From NCBI RefSeq assembly GCF_014596475.1, contig NZ_MECJ01000029.1, forward strand, positions 62,001 to 126,000: a stretch of 64,000 nt of DNA, read 5' to 3'. This document shows positions 33,455 through 41,580 of this stretch, piece after piece. The DNA comes from Streptomyces sp. CBMA152. GTDB lineage: Bacteria > Actinomycetota > Actinomycetes > Streptomycetales > Streptomycetaceae. The first letter of the stretch is position 1. Each line of letters begins with the position of its first letter. The translations under genes were made by a program, and so were the position numbers. The notes under the pieces were generated by a model. It made no database searches, was not told the DNA's origin, and saw only the letters and a list, made by a program, of their open reading frames with translations.

Positions 33455-33745
33455 GCCTTCGGGGTGGTGAACCAGCGAGGCCCGGTCTTCTGTGGATGAA
33501 TCCACCGATGTGGACAACTCCGTAGCCCCCAAGGGGGACTCCAGGGCCCCGCCGAAGGGCTTGCGGTCGCGTGGCGCGGCGGAACGGCCGCGGCTGATGA
33601 TTCCATGCAGCAGAGAGCGACGTTTCACGTGAAACACGATGCACGCGCCCTGCGGTCAGATGGTTACGACACTCCGAAATGCGTACGTATCGCACCTTCT
33701 ATGGAGCATCCACCCCTCGGCGGGTCCGGCTGCGGGTCCGTCGGG
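33455..33745. promoter_or_regulatory. parA leader region with DnaA-box-like sites
   Basis: The region between rsmG and the preferred parA start. It holds TTGTCCACA on the minus strand at 33509-33517, a related TCATCCACA at 33492-33500 and a parS at 33622-33635. It is where parAB promoters would be expected; I cannot place -10/-35 boxes with confidence. Confidence 0.5.
33622..33635. promoter_or_regulatory. parS site upstream of parA, nearest to oriC
   Basis: Perfect GTTTCACGTGAAAC, about 110 bases downstream of the rsmG stop. It is the site closest to the origin in this window. Confidence 0.93.
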
Positions 33746-34465
33746 TCAGCGACGGCGCCTGGTGCGGCCGGTCCTCGCGGCCTTGGCGCGCTTGGCGGCG
33801 AACCGCACACCGCCCGGGCTCTCGCCGACCTCGACCCGTACGACCGTGGAAAGCGGGTCCACGACGCCCTCGCCGACCTGAACCACTGAGGTGTTCACCA
33901 CACCGAGCTTGCTCAGCGCGGCCCGCGCCCCCTGGATCTCCTCCTCGGCGGTGTCGCCCTTGAGGGCCAGCATCTCGCCGTACGGGCGCAGCAGCGGGAC
34001 GCCCCAGCCGGCCAGCCGGTCCAGCGGGGCCACGGCACGCGCCGTCACCACATGCACGGGCTGGAGCGTGCCCAGCACCTCCTCCGCCCGGCCGCGGACC
34101 ACGGTCACATGGTCCAGGCCCAGCAGCTCGACCACTTCCTGGAGGAAATTGGTGCGGCGCAGCAGCGGCTCAAGGAGCGTGATCTTCAGATCCGGACGCA
34201 CCAGCGCCAGCGGGATACCGGGCAGCCCGGCGCCGGAGCCGACGTCGCAGACCGTGACGCCCTCGGGGACGACCTCGGAGAGCACCGCGCAATTGAGCAG
34301 ATGCCGCTCCCAGAGACGGGGTACCTCGCGGGGCCCGATCAGGCCGCGCTTGACTCCCGCGTCCGCGAGCAGCTCGGCGTACCGGACGGCTTCCGGGAAG
34401 TACTCGCCGAATACCGCGCGCGCCTCTTCGGGCGCCTGGGGAAGCTCTGCTGCTGCCTCCGTCAC
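33746..34465 (-). CDS. rsmG: 16S rRNA (guanine527-N7)-methyltransferase
   Basis: 239 residues. The SAM-binding motif VCDVGSGAGLPGIPLAL near 72 and the RsmG hallmark LWERHLLNCAVL are present; the C-terminus is basic (GRTRRRR). It methylates G527 of 16S rRNA; loss gives low-level streptomycin resistance. The GTG at 34465 has GGAAGGA upstream. It belongs to the rnpA-yidD-yidC-jag-rsmG string. Confidence 0.97.
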   Translation of the reverse strand: MTEAAAELPQAPEEARAVFGEYFPEAVRYAELLADAGVKRGLIGPREVPRLWERHLLNCAVLSEVVPEGVTVCDVGSGAGLPGIPLALVRPDLKITLLEPLLRRTNFLQEVVELLGLDHVTVVRGRAEEVLGTLQPVHVVTARAVAPLDRLAGWGVPLLRPYGEMLALKGDTAEEEIQGARAALSKLGVVNTSVVQVGEGVVDPLSTVVRVEVGESPGGVRFAAKRAKAARTGRTRRRR

Positions 34466-34528
34466 GGGGACCGTCCTTCCGTACCGCGCTTCCCGCGCTG
34501 GGGTGGCTGACTATCAGGCTGACAAAGA

Positions 34529-34558
34529 TCGGCCCCGCCTGCGAACAGACGGGGCCGA
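34529..34558 (-). terminator. Hairpin between jag and rsmG
   Basis: A 9-bp perfect stem TCGGCCCCG/CGGGGCCGA with a 12-base loop that can pair further (CTG/CAG). It lies 17 bases after the jag stop; probably a partial terminator inside the operon. Confidence 0.65.
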
Positions 34559-34574
34559 GAAAGCGATGAACCGC

Positions 34575-35084
34575 TCAGGCGGGGAGCACGACGACGAAGC
34601 GCTGCGGCTCCTCGCCCTCGGACTCACTGCGCAGACCGGCGGCCGCGACCGCGTCGTGCACGACCTTGCGCTCGAACGGCGTCATGGGCTGGAGCTTCAC
34701 CGGCTCGCCCGAGTTCTTGACCTCGTCCGCGGTCTTGGCACCCAGCTCGGCGAGTTCCGTACGCTTCTTGGCCCGGAAGCCCGCGATGTCCAGCATGAGC
34801 CGGCTGCGGTCCCCGGTCTCCCGGTGCACGGCGAGCCGCGTCAGCTCCTGGAGCGCCTCCAGCACCTCACCGTCACGGCCGACGAGCTTCTGGAGATCAC
34901 GGCTGCCGGCGTCGCTGATGATCGAAACCGCGGCCCGGTCCGCCTCGACGTCCATGTCGATGTCGCCGTCGAGATCGGCGATGTCGAGCAGACCCTCAAG
35001 GTAGTCGGCGGCGATCTCCCCCTCCTGCTCCAGGCGGGACAGGGTGTCGACACCCTCGGCGGCCGGGGTGGTGCCTTCCGTCAC
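34575..35084 (-). CDS. jag: Jag/KhpB-type RNA-binding protein (KH-R3H)
   Basis: 169 residues. An acidic N-terminus precedes a KH-like domain (IISDAGSRDLQKLVGRDGEVLEALQELTRLAV) and an R3H domain (MTPFERKVVHDAVAA). It binds RNA and is encoded beside yidC throughout bacteria. GTG start with AAGGAG upstream, 14 bases after yidC. Confidence 0.93.
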   Translation of the reverse strand: MTEGTTPAAEGVDTLSRLEQEGEIAADYLEGLLDIADLDGDIDMDVEADRAAVSIISDAGSRDLQKLVGRDGEVLEALQELTRLAVHRETGDRSRLMLDIAGFRAKKRTELAELGAKTADEVKNSGEPVKLQPMTPFERKVVHDAVAAAGLRSESEGEEPQRFVVVLPA

Positions 35085-35098
35085 GGATGGACTCCTTC

Positions 35099-36379
35099 TT
35101 ACTTCTTGGACGGGTGCTTGGGCCGCTGCTGACCCTTGCGCTGTCCGGACTGGGCCTTGCTGCGTGCGGTACCGGAGGCGGGCTTGGCCGCCTGCTTGGC
35201 CTTGGCGTTCTGCGGCGCGTCCTGCTTCGTCTCGGACTCCTCGTCCGACGTGCCCTTGTCCAGCGAGGTCTTCGCCTCGTCCTCGGCGTCGGCCGCGCTC
35301 TGCTGGGCACCCGACTGGCGCTGGGCCTTGGTCTGGCGCTTGGGCTGCTGGCGCTTGGGGGCCGCGCCCTCCGCCTCGGCCACGGCGACATCGCTCTTGA
35401 TCACGGAGCCGTCGGCCTGGGCCGCGAAGCCCTGCTTGGCCAGGCTGGTGATGAACTTGCGCTCGTTGTCGTTGCGGTCCGGGCCCTTGGCCACGATCGC
35501 CTGGACGACGGCGCGACGGCGCTTGCCCCGTACGTCACTGTGGGCGGCGACGCTCTTGCTCAGTCGCTCCAGGTAGCTGGCCTGCGCCTTGGAGCCCGGC
35601 GTCGGGTTCTGGTTGATCACGAACATCTGCTGGCCCATGGTCCACACGTTGGTGGTCAGCCAGTAGACGAGGACACCGACGGGGAAGTTGATACCCATCA
35701 CGGCGAACATGACCGGGAAGACGTACATCAGCATCTTCTGCTGCTGCATGAACGGCGTCTTCACCGACAGGTCCACGTTCTTCGTCATCAGCTGGCGCTG
35801 GGTGAAGAACTGCGACGCGGACATCATCACGATCATGATCGCGGTGATCACGCGGACGTCGGTGAGGGTGGCGCCCAGGCTCTCGACCTTGTGCGCGCTG
35901 TCCGTGAACTTGGCCGCCAGCGGGGCGCCGAAGATGTGGGCCTTCTGGGCGCTCTCAAGCAGCGGCTGGTTGATGACGCCGATGGTCTTGCCGCTCGCGA
36001 TGCCCGACAGCACGTGGTACAGCGCGAAGAAGAAGGGCGACTGCGCCAGGATGGGAAGGCACGAGGAGAGCGGGTTGGTGCCCGTCTCCTTGTACAGCTT
36101 CATCATCTCTTCGGACTGACGCTGCTTGTCGCTCTTGTAGCGCTCCTGGATCGCCTTCATCTTCGGCTGGAGCGCCTGCATGTTCCGGGTCGACTTGATC
36201 TGCTTCACGAAGAGCGGGATCAGACAGATCCGGATCAGCACCACCAGGGACACGATGGACAGTCCCCAGGCCCAGCCCGTGTCCGGCCCGAAGATCGCGC
36301 CGTACAACTTGTGGAACTGGACGATGACCCAGGAAACAGGCCAGGTGATGAAGCTGAACAGACTGGCAATCGTGTCCAC
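35099..36379 (-). CDS. yidC: Membrane protein insertase YidC
   Basis: 426 residues. Five hydrophobic segments with the YidC core (VSLVVLIRICLIPLFVKQIKS, LPILAQSPFFFALYHVL) and the hydrophilic-groove arginine in the first core helix. A long Lys/Gln/Ala-rich cytoplasmic tail (residues ~300-426) can contact the ribosome. It inserts membrane proteins with or without Sec. GTG start with AAGGAG upstream. Confidence 0.97.
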   Translation of the reverse strand: MDTIASLFSFITWPVSWVIVQFHKLYGAIFGPDTGWAWGLSIVSLVVLIRICLIPLFVKQIKSTRNMQALQPKMKAIQERYKSDKQRQSEEMMKLYKETGTNPLSSCLPILAQSPFFFALYHVLSGIASGKTIGVINQPLLESAQKAHIFGAPLAAKFTDSAHKVESLGATLTDVRVITAIMIVMMSASQFFTQRQLMTKNVDLSVKTPFMQQQKMLMYVFPVMFAVMGINFPVGVLVYWLTTNVWTMGQQMFVINQNPTPGSKAQASYLERLSKSVAAHSDVRGKRRRAVVQAIVAKGPDRNDNERKFITSLAKQGFAAQADGSVIKSDVAVAEAEGAAPKRQQPKRQTKAQRQSGAQQSAADAEDEAKTSLDKGTSDEESETKQDAPQNAKAKQAAKPASGTARSKAQSGQRKGQQRPKHPSKK

Positions 36380-36382
36380 TAA

Positions 36383-36718
36383 TCAGGCTCCTTGAGCATT
36401 GGGCGAGGTCTCTGCGGCCGGGCTGGGCTCGGTCTCAGCGGCGGAGTGCCCGCCCTTGCTGCCGCGCCAGGCGTTGCGCAGCGCCTCGTGCCAACGAGGG
36501 CGCTTGCGTTCGGGGACATAGTCCACGCCGCCCGGCGACCACGGATTGCACCGCAGAATGCGCCAGGCGGTCAGTGCCGTGCCCTTCACCGCGCCATGCC
36601 GGTCAATGGCCGTGTACCCGTAGTGGGAGCACGACGGGTAGTACCTGCAGACGGGCCCGAGCAGCGGGCTGATCGTCCACTGGTACAGCTTGATCAGGGC
36701 CAGCAGCGGGTACTTCAT
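36383..36718 (-). CDS. yidD: Membrane protein insertion efficiency factor YidD
   Basis: 111 residues. The signature YQWTISPLLGPVCRYYPSCSHYG and RILRCNPWSPGGVDYVP includes the conserved cysteines. It assists YidC-dependent insertion at the membrane. Its ATG overlaps the rnpA stop by 4 bases and it ends 3 bases before yidC. Confidence 0.96.
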   Translation of the reverse strand: MKYPLLALIKLYQWTISPLLGPVCRYYPSCSHYGYTAIDRHGAVKGTALTAWRILRCNPWSPGGVDYVPERKRPRWHEALRNAWRGSKGGHSAAETEPSPAAETSPNAQGA

Positions 36719-37086
36719 CGCACACCCCCTCCCAGCAGCCGCTGAAGGGCGGCGTCCAGGTCTCGGGCCAGCTGTGCTTGATCGGCATCGCCCGCGCCGG
36801 GCAATGCTCGTACGACAACCAGGCTACCGGGGGGCAGCTGGGGGAGCCGATCGCGCATCAGATGGCGAAGCCTGCGCTTCACCACGTTGCGCACGACCGC
36901 GACTCCCACGGCCTTGCTGACGACGAAACCCGCACGCGTCGGGGGAGCGCTCTCCCCAGGCGCGTGCGGGTCCGTTGCACCGCTGCGTAGATGGACGACG
37001 AGAAGCGGGCGACCGGCCCGGCGTCCTCGGCGTACCGCGGTCGCGAAGTCTTCGCGCCGCCTCAGCCGATTCTCGGTAGGCAGCAC
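36715..37086 (-). CDS. rnpA: Ribonuclease P protein component
   Basis: 123 residues. It starts MLPTENRLRRREDF, with the RNA-binding arginine cluster VVRNVVKRRLRHLMRDRL. It is the protein subunit that, with RNase P RNA, matures tRNA 5' ends. GTG start, 20 bases after the rpmH stop. Confidence 0.97.
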   Translation of the reverse strand: MLPTENRLRRREDFATAVRRGRRAGRPLLVVHLRSGATDPHAPGESAPPTRAGFVVSKAVGVAVVRNVVKRRLRHLMRDRLPQLPPGSLVVVRALPGAGDADQAQLARDLDAALQRLLGGGVR

Positions 37087-37106
37087 GTCATGACCTGATT
37101 ACGCGA

Positions 37107-37244
37107 TTACGCGGACAGGCTGGCGCGACCCTTGCCACGACGGCTCGCGAGAATCGCGCGGCCGGCACGGGTGCGCATCCGCAGGCGGAAGCCGTGGGTC
37201 TTGGCGCGACGACGGTTGTTCGGCTGGAAGGTGCGCTTGCTCAC
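37107..37244 (-). CDS. rpmH: 50S ribosomal protein L34
   Basis: 45 residues, starting with SKRTFQPNNRRRAKTHGF and containing the L34 arginine-rich core. GTG start at 37244. It is the first gene of the minus-strand rpmH-rnpA-yidD-yidC-jag-rsmG string, divergent from dnaA. Confidence 0.97.
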   Translation of the reverse strand: MSKRTFQPNNRRRAKTHGFRLRMRTRAGRAILASRRGKGRASLSA

Positions 37245-37615
37245 TCGGGGGCTCCAGAAGTGTTTCGGTGGTGGCGGGACATCGCCTGGCTGTCACCGTG
37301 CGCCCACGAGAAGCTCGCAATACGCCCGAGTGCACCGCTTCACGATCACATGACCGTGATCTTTGCCCATCGGAGGCAGGCGGCAGCAGCCATCGACAAC
37401 TCGACCTGGTTACGGTACGCGCGACTACGCCATCCGGTCAAACCAGCATCTCGACGGGCCCCACTGTGCACAGGCTGTGGACAACAACTTGAACCACGTC
37501 AGCCGCCCCGACTACCGTGGCTCAACCCTGACTCTTTTCCCTTCTGTCCTTTCCCAGCCCTTCCATCCCGTCCCGAGAACCACACATTCGTGGGACCTGC
37601 GAGAGAGCGTGCCTT
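37245..37615. promoter_or_regulatory. rpmH/dnaA divergent promoter region
   Basis: A 371-base gap with no gene. For dnaA: DnaA box TTGTCCACA (minus) at 37476-37484, -35 TTGAAC at 37489-37494, an 18-base spacer and -10 TACCGT at 37513-37518. The box touches the promoter, consistent with the known DnaA autorepression in Streptomyces. An inverted repeat GATCAC-N6-GTGATC lies at 37344-37361 on the rpmH side. The rpmH promoter is not clear. Confidence 0.65.
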
Positions 37616-39391
37616 GTGGCTGACGTACCTGCCGATCTTGCCGCAGTGTGGCCACGAGTGCTGGAGCAGCTCCTCGGAGAAGGCCAGCAGGGCATCGAGC
37701 CCAAGGACAAGCAGTGGATCGAGCGCTGCCAGCCGCTCGCCCTGGTCGCCGACACGGCGCTGCTCGCCGTCCCCAACGAGTGGGGCAAGCGCGTCCTGGA
37801 GGGCCGCCTGGCCCCGCTGATCAGCGACACGCTCAGCCGTGAGTGCGGCCGCCAGATCCGGATCGCGATCACCGTCGACGACTCCGTGGGCGAGCCCGGC
37901 CCGCAGCTCGCGCCGCCGGCCCCGCAGCAGCCCCCGCGCTACCAGGACGACGCCTACGGGCGCCCGGCCGACGACGGCCTGCCCAGCGTGCGGCCCGCCT
38001 ACCCGGACTACCAGCAGCAGCGCCCCGAGCCCGGCGCCTGGCCGCGCGCCCAGGAGGACCTCTCCTGGCAGCAGCAGCGGCTCGGCGGCTTCCAGGAGCG
38101 CGACCCGTACGCGACCGCCCGCCCCCAGCCGCAGCACGACTACCGCCAGCCGCAGATGCCCGAGCGGCCCCAGTACGAGCAGCAGCCCCAGCAGCCCCAG
38201 CAGTACGAGCAGCAGCGGCCGGAGCGGCCGGAGCGGCACGAGTTGCCCGAGCCGCAGGCCCAGCAGCACCCCGGCGGCCCGCAGCCGGGCGGCGGCGCCC
38301 CGCGTCCGATGGGCGCGCCGTCGTCCTCCTCGGCCCAGCCCGGCGGTCCGGGCGAGCCGCACGCGCGCCTCAACCCCAAGTACCTCTTCGACACCTTCGT
38401 CATCGGCTCGTCGAACCGGTTCGCGCACGCGGCCGCGGTCGCCGTCGCCGAGGCGCCGGCCAAGGCGTACAACCCGCTCTTCATCTACGGGGAGTCGGGC
38501 CTGGGCAAAACGCATCTGCTGCACGCGATCGGGCACTACGCCCGCAGCCTGTACCCCGGCACGCGCGTGCGGTACGTGAGCTCCGAGGAGTTCACCAACG
38601 AGTTCATCAACTCGATCCGCGACGGCAAGGGCGACACCTTCCGCAAGCGGTACCGCGATGTGGACATCCTGCTCGTCGACGACATCCAGTTCCTGGCGAG
38701 CAAGGAGTCGACGCAGGAGGAGTTCTTCCACACGTTCAACACGCTCCACAACGCCAACAAGCAGATCGTGCTCTCCTCGGACCGGCCGCCCAAGCAGCTG
38801 ATGACGCTTGAGGACCGGCTGAGGAACCGTTTCGAGTGGGGTCTGACCACCGACGTCCAGCCGCCCGAGCTGGAGACGCGGATCGCGATCCTCCGTAAGA
38901 AGGCGGTGCAGGAGCAGCTCAACGCCCCGCCGGAGGTGCTGGAGTTCATCGCGTCCCGGATCTCGCGGAACATCCGTGAGCTAGAGGGCGCGCTGATCCG
39001 GGTGACGGCGTTCGCGTCGCTCAACCGGCAGCCGGTGGACCTCGGGCTCACCGAGATCGTGCTGAAGGACCTGATCCCCGGCGGCGAGGACTCGGCGCCG
39101 GAGATCACCGCGAGCGCCATCATGGCGGCGACCGCCGACTACTTCGGGCTGACGGTGGAGGACCTGTGCGGATCCTCGCGCAGCCGCGTCCTGGTGACGG
39201 CCCGCCAGATCGCCATGTACCTCTGCCGTGAGCTGACCGACCTCTCGCTGCCCAAGATCGGGGCCCAGTTCGGCGGCCGCGACCATACGACGGTGATGCA
39301 CGCCGACCGCAAGATCCGCGCGCTGATGGCCGAGCGCCGCTCGATCTACAACCAGGTCACCGAGCTCACCAACCGCATCAAGAACGGCTGA
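37616..39391 (+). CDS. dnaA: Chromosomal replication initiator DnaA
   Basis: 591 residues. Domain I spans 1-75. A very long Pro/Gln/Arg-rich domain II (about 90-245) is characteristic of Streptomyces. The AAA+ domain has Walker A GESGLGKTHLL near 292, Walker B LLVDDIQFL near 350 and the sensor helices. Domain IV ends with the DNA-recognition motif RDHTTVMHADRKI. It binds the DnaA boxes and opens oriC. GTG start with GAGAGA upstream. Confidence 0.98.
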   Translation: MADVPADLAAVWPRVLEQLLGEGQQGIEPKDKQWIERCQPLALVADTALLAVPNEWGKRVLEGRLAPLISDTLSRECGRQIRIAITVDDSVGEPGPQLAPPAPQQPPRYQDDAYGRPADDGLPSVRPAYPDYQQQRPEPGAWPRAQEDLSWQQQRLGGFQERDPYATARPQPQHDYRQPQMPERPQYEQQPQQPQQYEQQRPERPERHELPEPQAQQHPGGPQPGGGAPRPMGAPSSSSAQPGGPGEPHARLNPKYLFDTFVIGSSNRFAHAAAVAVAEAPAKAYNPLFIYGESGLGKTHLLHAIGHYARSLYPGTRVRYVSSEEFTNEFINSIRDGKGDTFRKRYRDVDILLVDDIQFLASKESTQEEFFHTFNTLHNANKQIVLSSDRPPKQLMTLEDRLRNRFEWGLTTDVQPPELETRIAILRKKAVQEQLNAPPEVLEFIASRISRNIRELEGALIRVTAFASLNRQPVDLGLTEIVLKDLIPGGEDSAPEITASAIMAATADYFGLTVEDLCGSSRSRVLVTARQIAMYLCRELTDLSLPKIGAQFGGRDHTTVMHADRKIRALMAERRSIYNQVTELTNRIKNG

Positions 39392-39414
39392 ACGCGCCGC
39401 TGAGCAGAGCCTTC

Positions 39415-39447
39415 AAGGGCGCCCGGGACATCGTCCCGGGCGCCCTT
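39415..39447 (+). terminator. dnaA terminator
   Basis: A 15-bp perfect stem (39415-39429 / 39433-39447) with a 3-base loop ATC, followed by CTC, 23 bases after the dnaA stop. Confidence 0.88.
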
Positions 39448-40329
39448 CTCGTGCCGTGAGGGCGTCTCTCCGCTGCTGTGGGAGCCGCTCGCCGAGCGCC
39501 GTGAGGACGTCTCGGGGACGCCGTGAGGCCTCTCTTCGCGTGCCGTGGGCGCCTCTCACGACCGGTTCGTACGGTCCGCCCGGGCCACCGGTGTTCGAAT
39601 ACCCGCTGGTCGGTGGGGGTTCTCCACAGATCGGGGGACTTTTCCCCGTCCACACCCTGGGGACTGCCGAGTTGTCCAGATTGCATCCACAGGCCGACAC
39701 CCTGATACTCCATCACCCCAGGTCAGCCACCTGTGGATTTGTGCGCGAGCAGTCTCCACAGGCTGTGGACAGAATCTTCGTCCACAGCCTGTGATCAAAG
39801 TTGTCCACCGGCGGCCCACAGGCTGGGTCCCGTTGCCCACAGCTTCTCCACACCCCTGTCCACTGTTCGGCAACGAAACACCCCCGATCACCGTGCCGAG
39901 TGAAAGGCGTCACACCAACGTGGTCGGTTGGGCTGTGGGGAACGTGGGTAAAGCTGGGGACAGCTCTGGGGAGAAGTGGCCCCTGCCTGTGCATCGGGTG
40001 TGCAGAACTTTCGGGTGTCCACAGAAGAGTCGAGTTGTCCACCGGCTCCACCCACAGGCTCAGTGGACAAAAAAGTGGGGTTGACCTGCGAAAACGGGGT
40101 TATCCACCGTTTCCACAGGCCCTACTACTACTCCCACTTAGAGTTAGCTCGGATTTCGCTTCGAAGTGGGGCCTGTGCACAACTTGAGCCCGGCGGCTCC
40201 GTGACCCGTCGGCGCGACTTGACCCCGACTCGCACCGAGTGTCAGCGGCGTACGTCAGACTGGTCCCCGGCGATACAGCCGACGACGAATGCCAGCAGGG
40301 CGAGCCAGCAACAGCAGGAGGCGGTTCCG
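39448..40329. other. oriC: Chromosomal replication origin oriC
   Basis: dnaA-dnaN gap with about 19 DnaA-box-like 9-mers in two groups. Left group (39620-39864): TTCTCCACA 39620, CCGTCCACA 39646, TTGTCCAGA 39672, GCATCCACA 39683, AAATCCACA(-) 39732, GTCTCCACA 39752, CTGTCCACA(-) 39764, TCGTCCACA 39778, TTGTCCACC 39801, TTGCCCACA 39833, TTCTCCACA 39844, CTGTCCACT 39856. Right group (40015-40182): GTGTCCACA 40015, TTGTCCACC 40035, TTGTCCACT(-) 40062, TTATCCACC 40100, GTTTCCACA 40109, TTGTGCACA(-) 40174. A roughly 150-base spacer separates them. Two clusters match published Streptomyces oriC. Confidence 0.96.
40100..40140 (+). other. Probable unwinding module: paired DnaA boxes, GC step, DnaA-trio repeat
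   Basis: Adjacent boxes TTATCCACC and GTTTCCACA (40100-40117) are followed by GGCC and then CTACTACTACTCCCACTTA at 40122-40140. The complementary strand reads in 3'-GAT steps. This order, box pair then GC step then trios, is the basal unwinding layout described for Bacillus subtilis; DnaA is thought to bind the trios as single strand. Confidence 0.65.
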
Positions 40330-41460
40330 GTGAAGATCCGGGTGGAGCGCGATGTTCTCGCGGAGGCGGTGGCGTGGGTGGCCCGCAGCCTCCCGGCCCG
40401 TCCGCCCGCGCCCGTCCTCGCGGGCCTTCTTCTGAAGGCGGAGGACGGCGCCCTCAGCTTCTCCAGCTTCGACTACGAGGTCTCGGCGCGGGTCTCCGTC
40501 GAGGCCGAGGTCGACGAGGACGGCACGGTGCTCGTCTCCGGCCGCCTGCTCGCCGACATCTGCCGCGCCCTGCCCAACCGCCCGGTGGAGATTTCCACAG
40601 ACGGTGTACGGGCCACGGTGGTCTGCGGCTCCTCCCGCTTCACCCTCCACACCCTGCCTGTGGAGGAGTACCCGGCGCTGCCGCAGATGCCGACCGCCAC
40701 CGGCACCGTTCCCGGTGAGGTCTTCGCCTCGGCCGCCGCCCAGGTCGCCATCGCCGCCGGGCGCGACGACACGCTGCCCGTCCTGACCGGCGTACGGATC
40801 GAGATCGAGGGCGACACGGTCACCCTGGCCTCGACCGACCGCTACCGCTTCGCGGTCCGCGAGTTCCTGTGGAAGCCGGAGAACCCGGACGCCTCCGCGG
40901 TCGCCCTGGTGCCCGCCAAGACGCTCCTGGACACCGCCAAGGCGCTGACCAGCGGTGACACGGTCACCCTGGCGCTGTCGGGCTCGGGCGCCGGCGAGGG
41001 CCTGATCGGCTTCGAGGGCGCCGGTCGGCGTACCACCACGCGGCTGCTCGAAGGCGACCTGCCGAAGTACCGCACGCTGTTCCCCACCGAGTTCAACTCG
41101 GTCGCGGTGATCGAGACCGCCCCGTTCGTCGAGGCCGTCAAGCGTGTCTCCCTGGTCGCCGAGCGGAACACCCCGGTCCGCCTCAGCTTCGAGCAGGGCG
41201 TGCTCATCCTGGAAGCCGGTTCCAGCGACGACGCACAGGCTGTGGAAAGGGTCGACGCCAACCTGGAGGGCGACGACATCTCGATCGCCTTCAACCCGAC
41301 CTTCCTGCTCGACGGCCTGAGCGCCATCGACTCCCCGGTCGCCCAGCTCTCCTTCACCACCTCGACCAAGCCGGCGCTGCTGAGCGGCAAGCCCGCGCTC
41401 GACGCCGAGGCGGACGAGGCGTACAAGTACCTGATCATGCCGGTGCGCCTGTCCGGCTGA
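40330..41460 (+). CDS. dnaN: DNA polymerase III beta subunit (sliding clamp)
   Basis: 376 residues, standard length. Begins with KIRVERDVLAEAVAWVARSLP and shows three clamp repeats; the C-terminus YLIMPVRLSG is the conserved end of the family. It encircles DNA and tethers polymerase III. The GTG at 40330 has AGGAGG 8 bases upstream; an in-frame extension into oriC is rejected. Confidence 0.98.
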   Translation: MKIRVERDVLAEAVAWVARSLPARPPAPVLAGLLLKAEDGALSFSSFDYEVSARVSVEAEVDEDGTVLVSGRLLADICRALPNRPVEISTDGVRATVVCGSSRFTLHTLPVEEYPALPQMPTATGTVPGEVFASAAAQVAIAAGRDDTLPVLTGVRIEIEGDTVTLASTDRYRFAVREFLWKPENPDASAVALVPAKTLLDTAKALTSGDTVTLALSGSGAGEGLIGFEGAGRRTTTRLLEGDLPKYRTLFPTEFNSVAVIETAPFVEAVKRVSLVAERNTPVRLSFEQGVLILEAGSSDDAQAVERVDANLEGDDISIAFNPTFLLDGLSAIDSPVAQLSFTTSTKPALLSGKPALDAEADEAYKYLIMPVRLSG

Positions 41461-41580
41461 GCTTGTCCGGCTGACCTGCGCGGGGCGTACGTCTGAGCGG
41501 CCGACCCCACAGGTGTGTGCCCGTGTCCGGGCGTAGTCTCGGACCCGGGTACGAAAGCCACAACGTCAAAGGATCATGTG

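Noticed and set aside
33455..33637. ParA starting at GTG 33637 (420 residues)
   Set aside because: No ribosome site, poor third-position GC, and the stretch contains parS and DnaA boxes. Kept only as an alternative.
37616..39391. Long open frames antiparallel to dnaA, dnaB, gyrB, gyrA and others
   Set aside because: High GC leaves opposite frames open; they lack ribosome sites and family motifs and mirror recognised genes.
39976..40329. In-frame N-terminal extension of dnaN into oriC
   Set aside because: It would place coding sequence over the DnaA-box cluster; GTG 40330 has AGGAGG and gives the standard clamp start.
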